From Hanstruepera neustonica (lineage in GTDB: Bacteria; Bacteroidota; Bacteroidia; Flavobacteriales; Flavobacteriaceae): DNA of 64,000 bases. Shown piece after piece: positions 63,852 through 64,000 of the stretch. Every line of letters begins with the position of its first letter. Position 1 is the stretch's first letter. A program made the position numbers and the translations under genes. The notes below the pieces were generated by a model. The model saw only the letters and a program-made list of their open reading frames with translations, did not search any database and was not told the DNA's origin. The stretch spans positions 346,344 to 410,343 of the forward strand of contig NZ_POWF01000001.1 of NCBI RefSeq assembly GCF_002895005.1, in the 5' to 3' direction.

Positions 63852-64000
63852 ATGAAAGCGCATACAAGAGAAACTCAAGCAACCATGACACCTAAAAAGT
63901 CCTTACAATTTTTAAAGGAAGGAAATTTAAGGTTTCAGCAGAACCTAAAAGCCAATAGGAATTTATTGGAACAAGTCAATGATACCAGCGATGGCCAATT
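63852..64000 (+). CDS. Beta-carbonic anhydrase, N-terminal fragment
   Basis: The frame opens at the ATG at 63852 (MKAHTRETQATMTPKKSLQF) and is open to the window end, about 49 codons. LQFLKEGNLRFQQNLKANRN matches the first helix of beta-class carbonic anhydrases (LxxGNxRFxxN). The zinc-binding residues lie beyond the window, so the call rests on this segment and on the adjacent SulP gene. It would interconvert CO2 and bicarbonate. Confidence 0.75.
   Translation, partial: MKAHTRETQATMTPKKSLQFLKEGNLRFQQNLKANRNLLEQVNDTSDGQ

Noticed and set aside
1..64000. CRISPR arrays, prophage, insertion sequences, rRNA
   Set aside because: No regularly spaced repeats, transposase or integrase motifs, phage structural genes or rRNA sequence were seen.

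Overview
The window looks like chromosome from a marine-type member of the Flavobacteriaceae (Bacteroidota). The DNA is AT-rich. Promoters have the Bacteroidota form TTG-N17-23-TAnnTTTG. Other lineage markers are a protein with a type B type IX secretion (T9SS) sorting domain, an OmpA with thrombospondin type 3 repeats, a viroplasmin-type RNase H, an IPExxxVDY-family protein between rnc and pyk, a complete Bat (Bacteroides aerotolerance) operon, and short REP-like palindromes. No phage, transposase, CRISPR array or rRNA was seen. Most of the window is core housekeeping sequence with a few scars and small novel-looking elements.

Layout. 1-9 kb: a cut-off surface protein, rsmI, an orphan lipoprotein, an AhpD-like protein, OsmC, recJ, an OmpA protein, an MFS carrier, lpxH, queD and a 2OG-Fe(II) oxygenase. 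9-12 kb: a GNAT-MATE operon ending in two tiny membrane-protein genes, then a universal stress protein and tRNA-Ala(GGC). 12-21.5 kb (minus strand): a nuclease-like gene, addB, ompA, kbl and addA. 21.6-29 kb: sodA, a 471-base intergenic region with two tandem putative small RNAs, a purF-like gene, a pfkB kinase, an RNase H, purN, then acpP-fabF-rnc. 29-36 kb: the IPExxxVDY protein, pyk, dinB, a CYTH protein, a YciI-like lipoprotein and pbpC. 36-48 kb: an ABM protein, a giant alpha-2-macroglobulin, a T9SS cargo protein, a frameshifted asparaginase-like gene, an ALDH7-type dehydrogenase and an OmpA/HhH gene pair. 48-52.5 kb: an AlbA_2 protein, an SDR, an AKR and a DUF4382 lipoprotein. 52.6-61.8 kb: the moxR-DUF58-batABCDE operon. 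61.8-64 kb: a small secreted protein, a SulP transporter and the start of a beta-carbonic anhydrase.

How the genes work together. addA and addB supply double-strand-break end processing, and recJ and dinB add further repair functions. pbpC and the thioester alpha-2-macroglobulin form the known periplasmic defence/repair pair. acpP-fabF supports fatty acid synthesis. SulP plus carbonic anhydrase suggests bicarbonate handling. The Bat operon links a MoxR ATPase to VWA and TPR membrane proteins.

The most unusual items are: the duplicated putative small RNA at 22.34-22.63 kb, whose terminator stems covary; the 19-base copy of the tRNA-Ala 3' end lying 164 bases downstream of the gene, with a perfect 13-base inverted repeat between; a REP-like segment apparently read in frame inside the ABM gene; a terminator-like hairpin inside the start of rnc; and the one-base frameshift in the asparaginase-like gene. 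All functional calls are from sequence reading and family knowledge; no database search was run.
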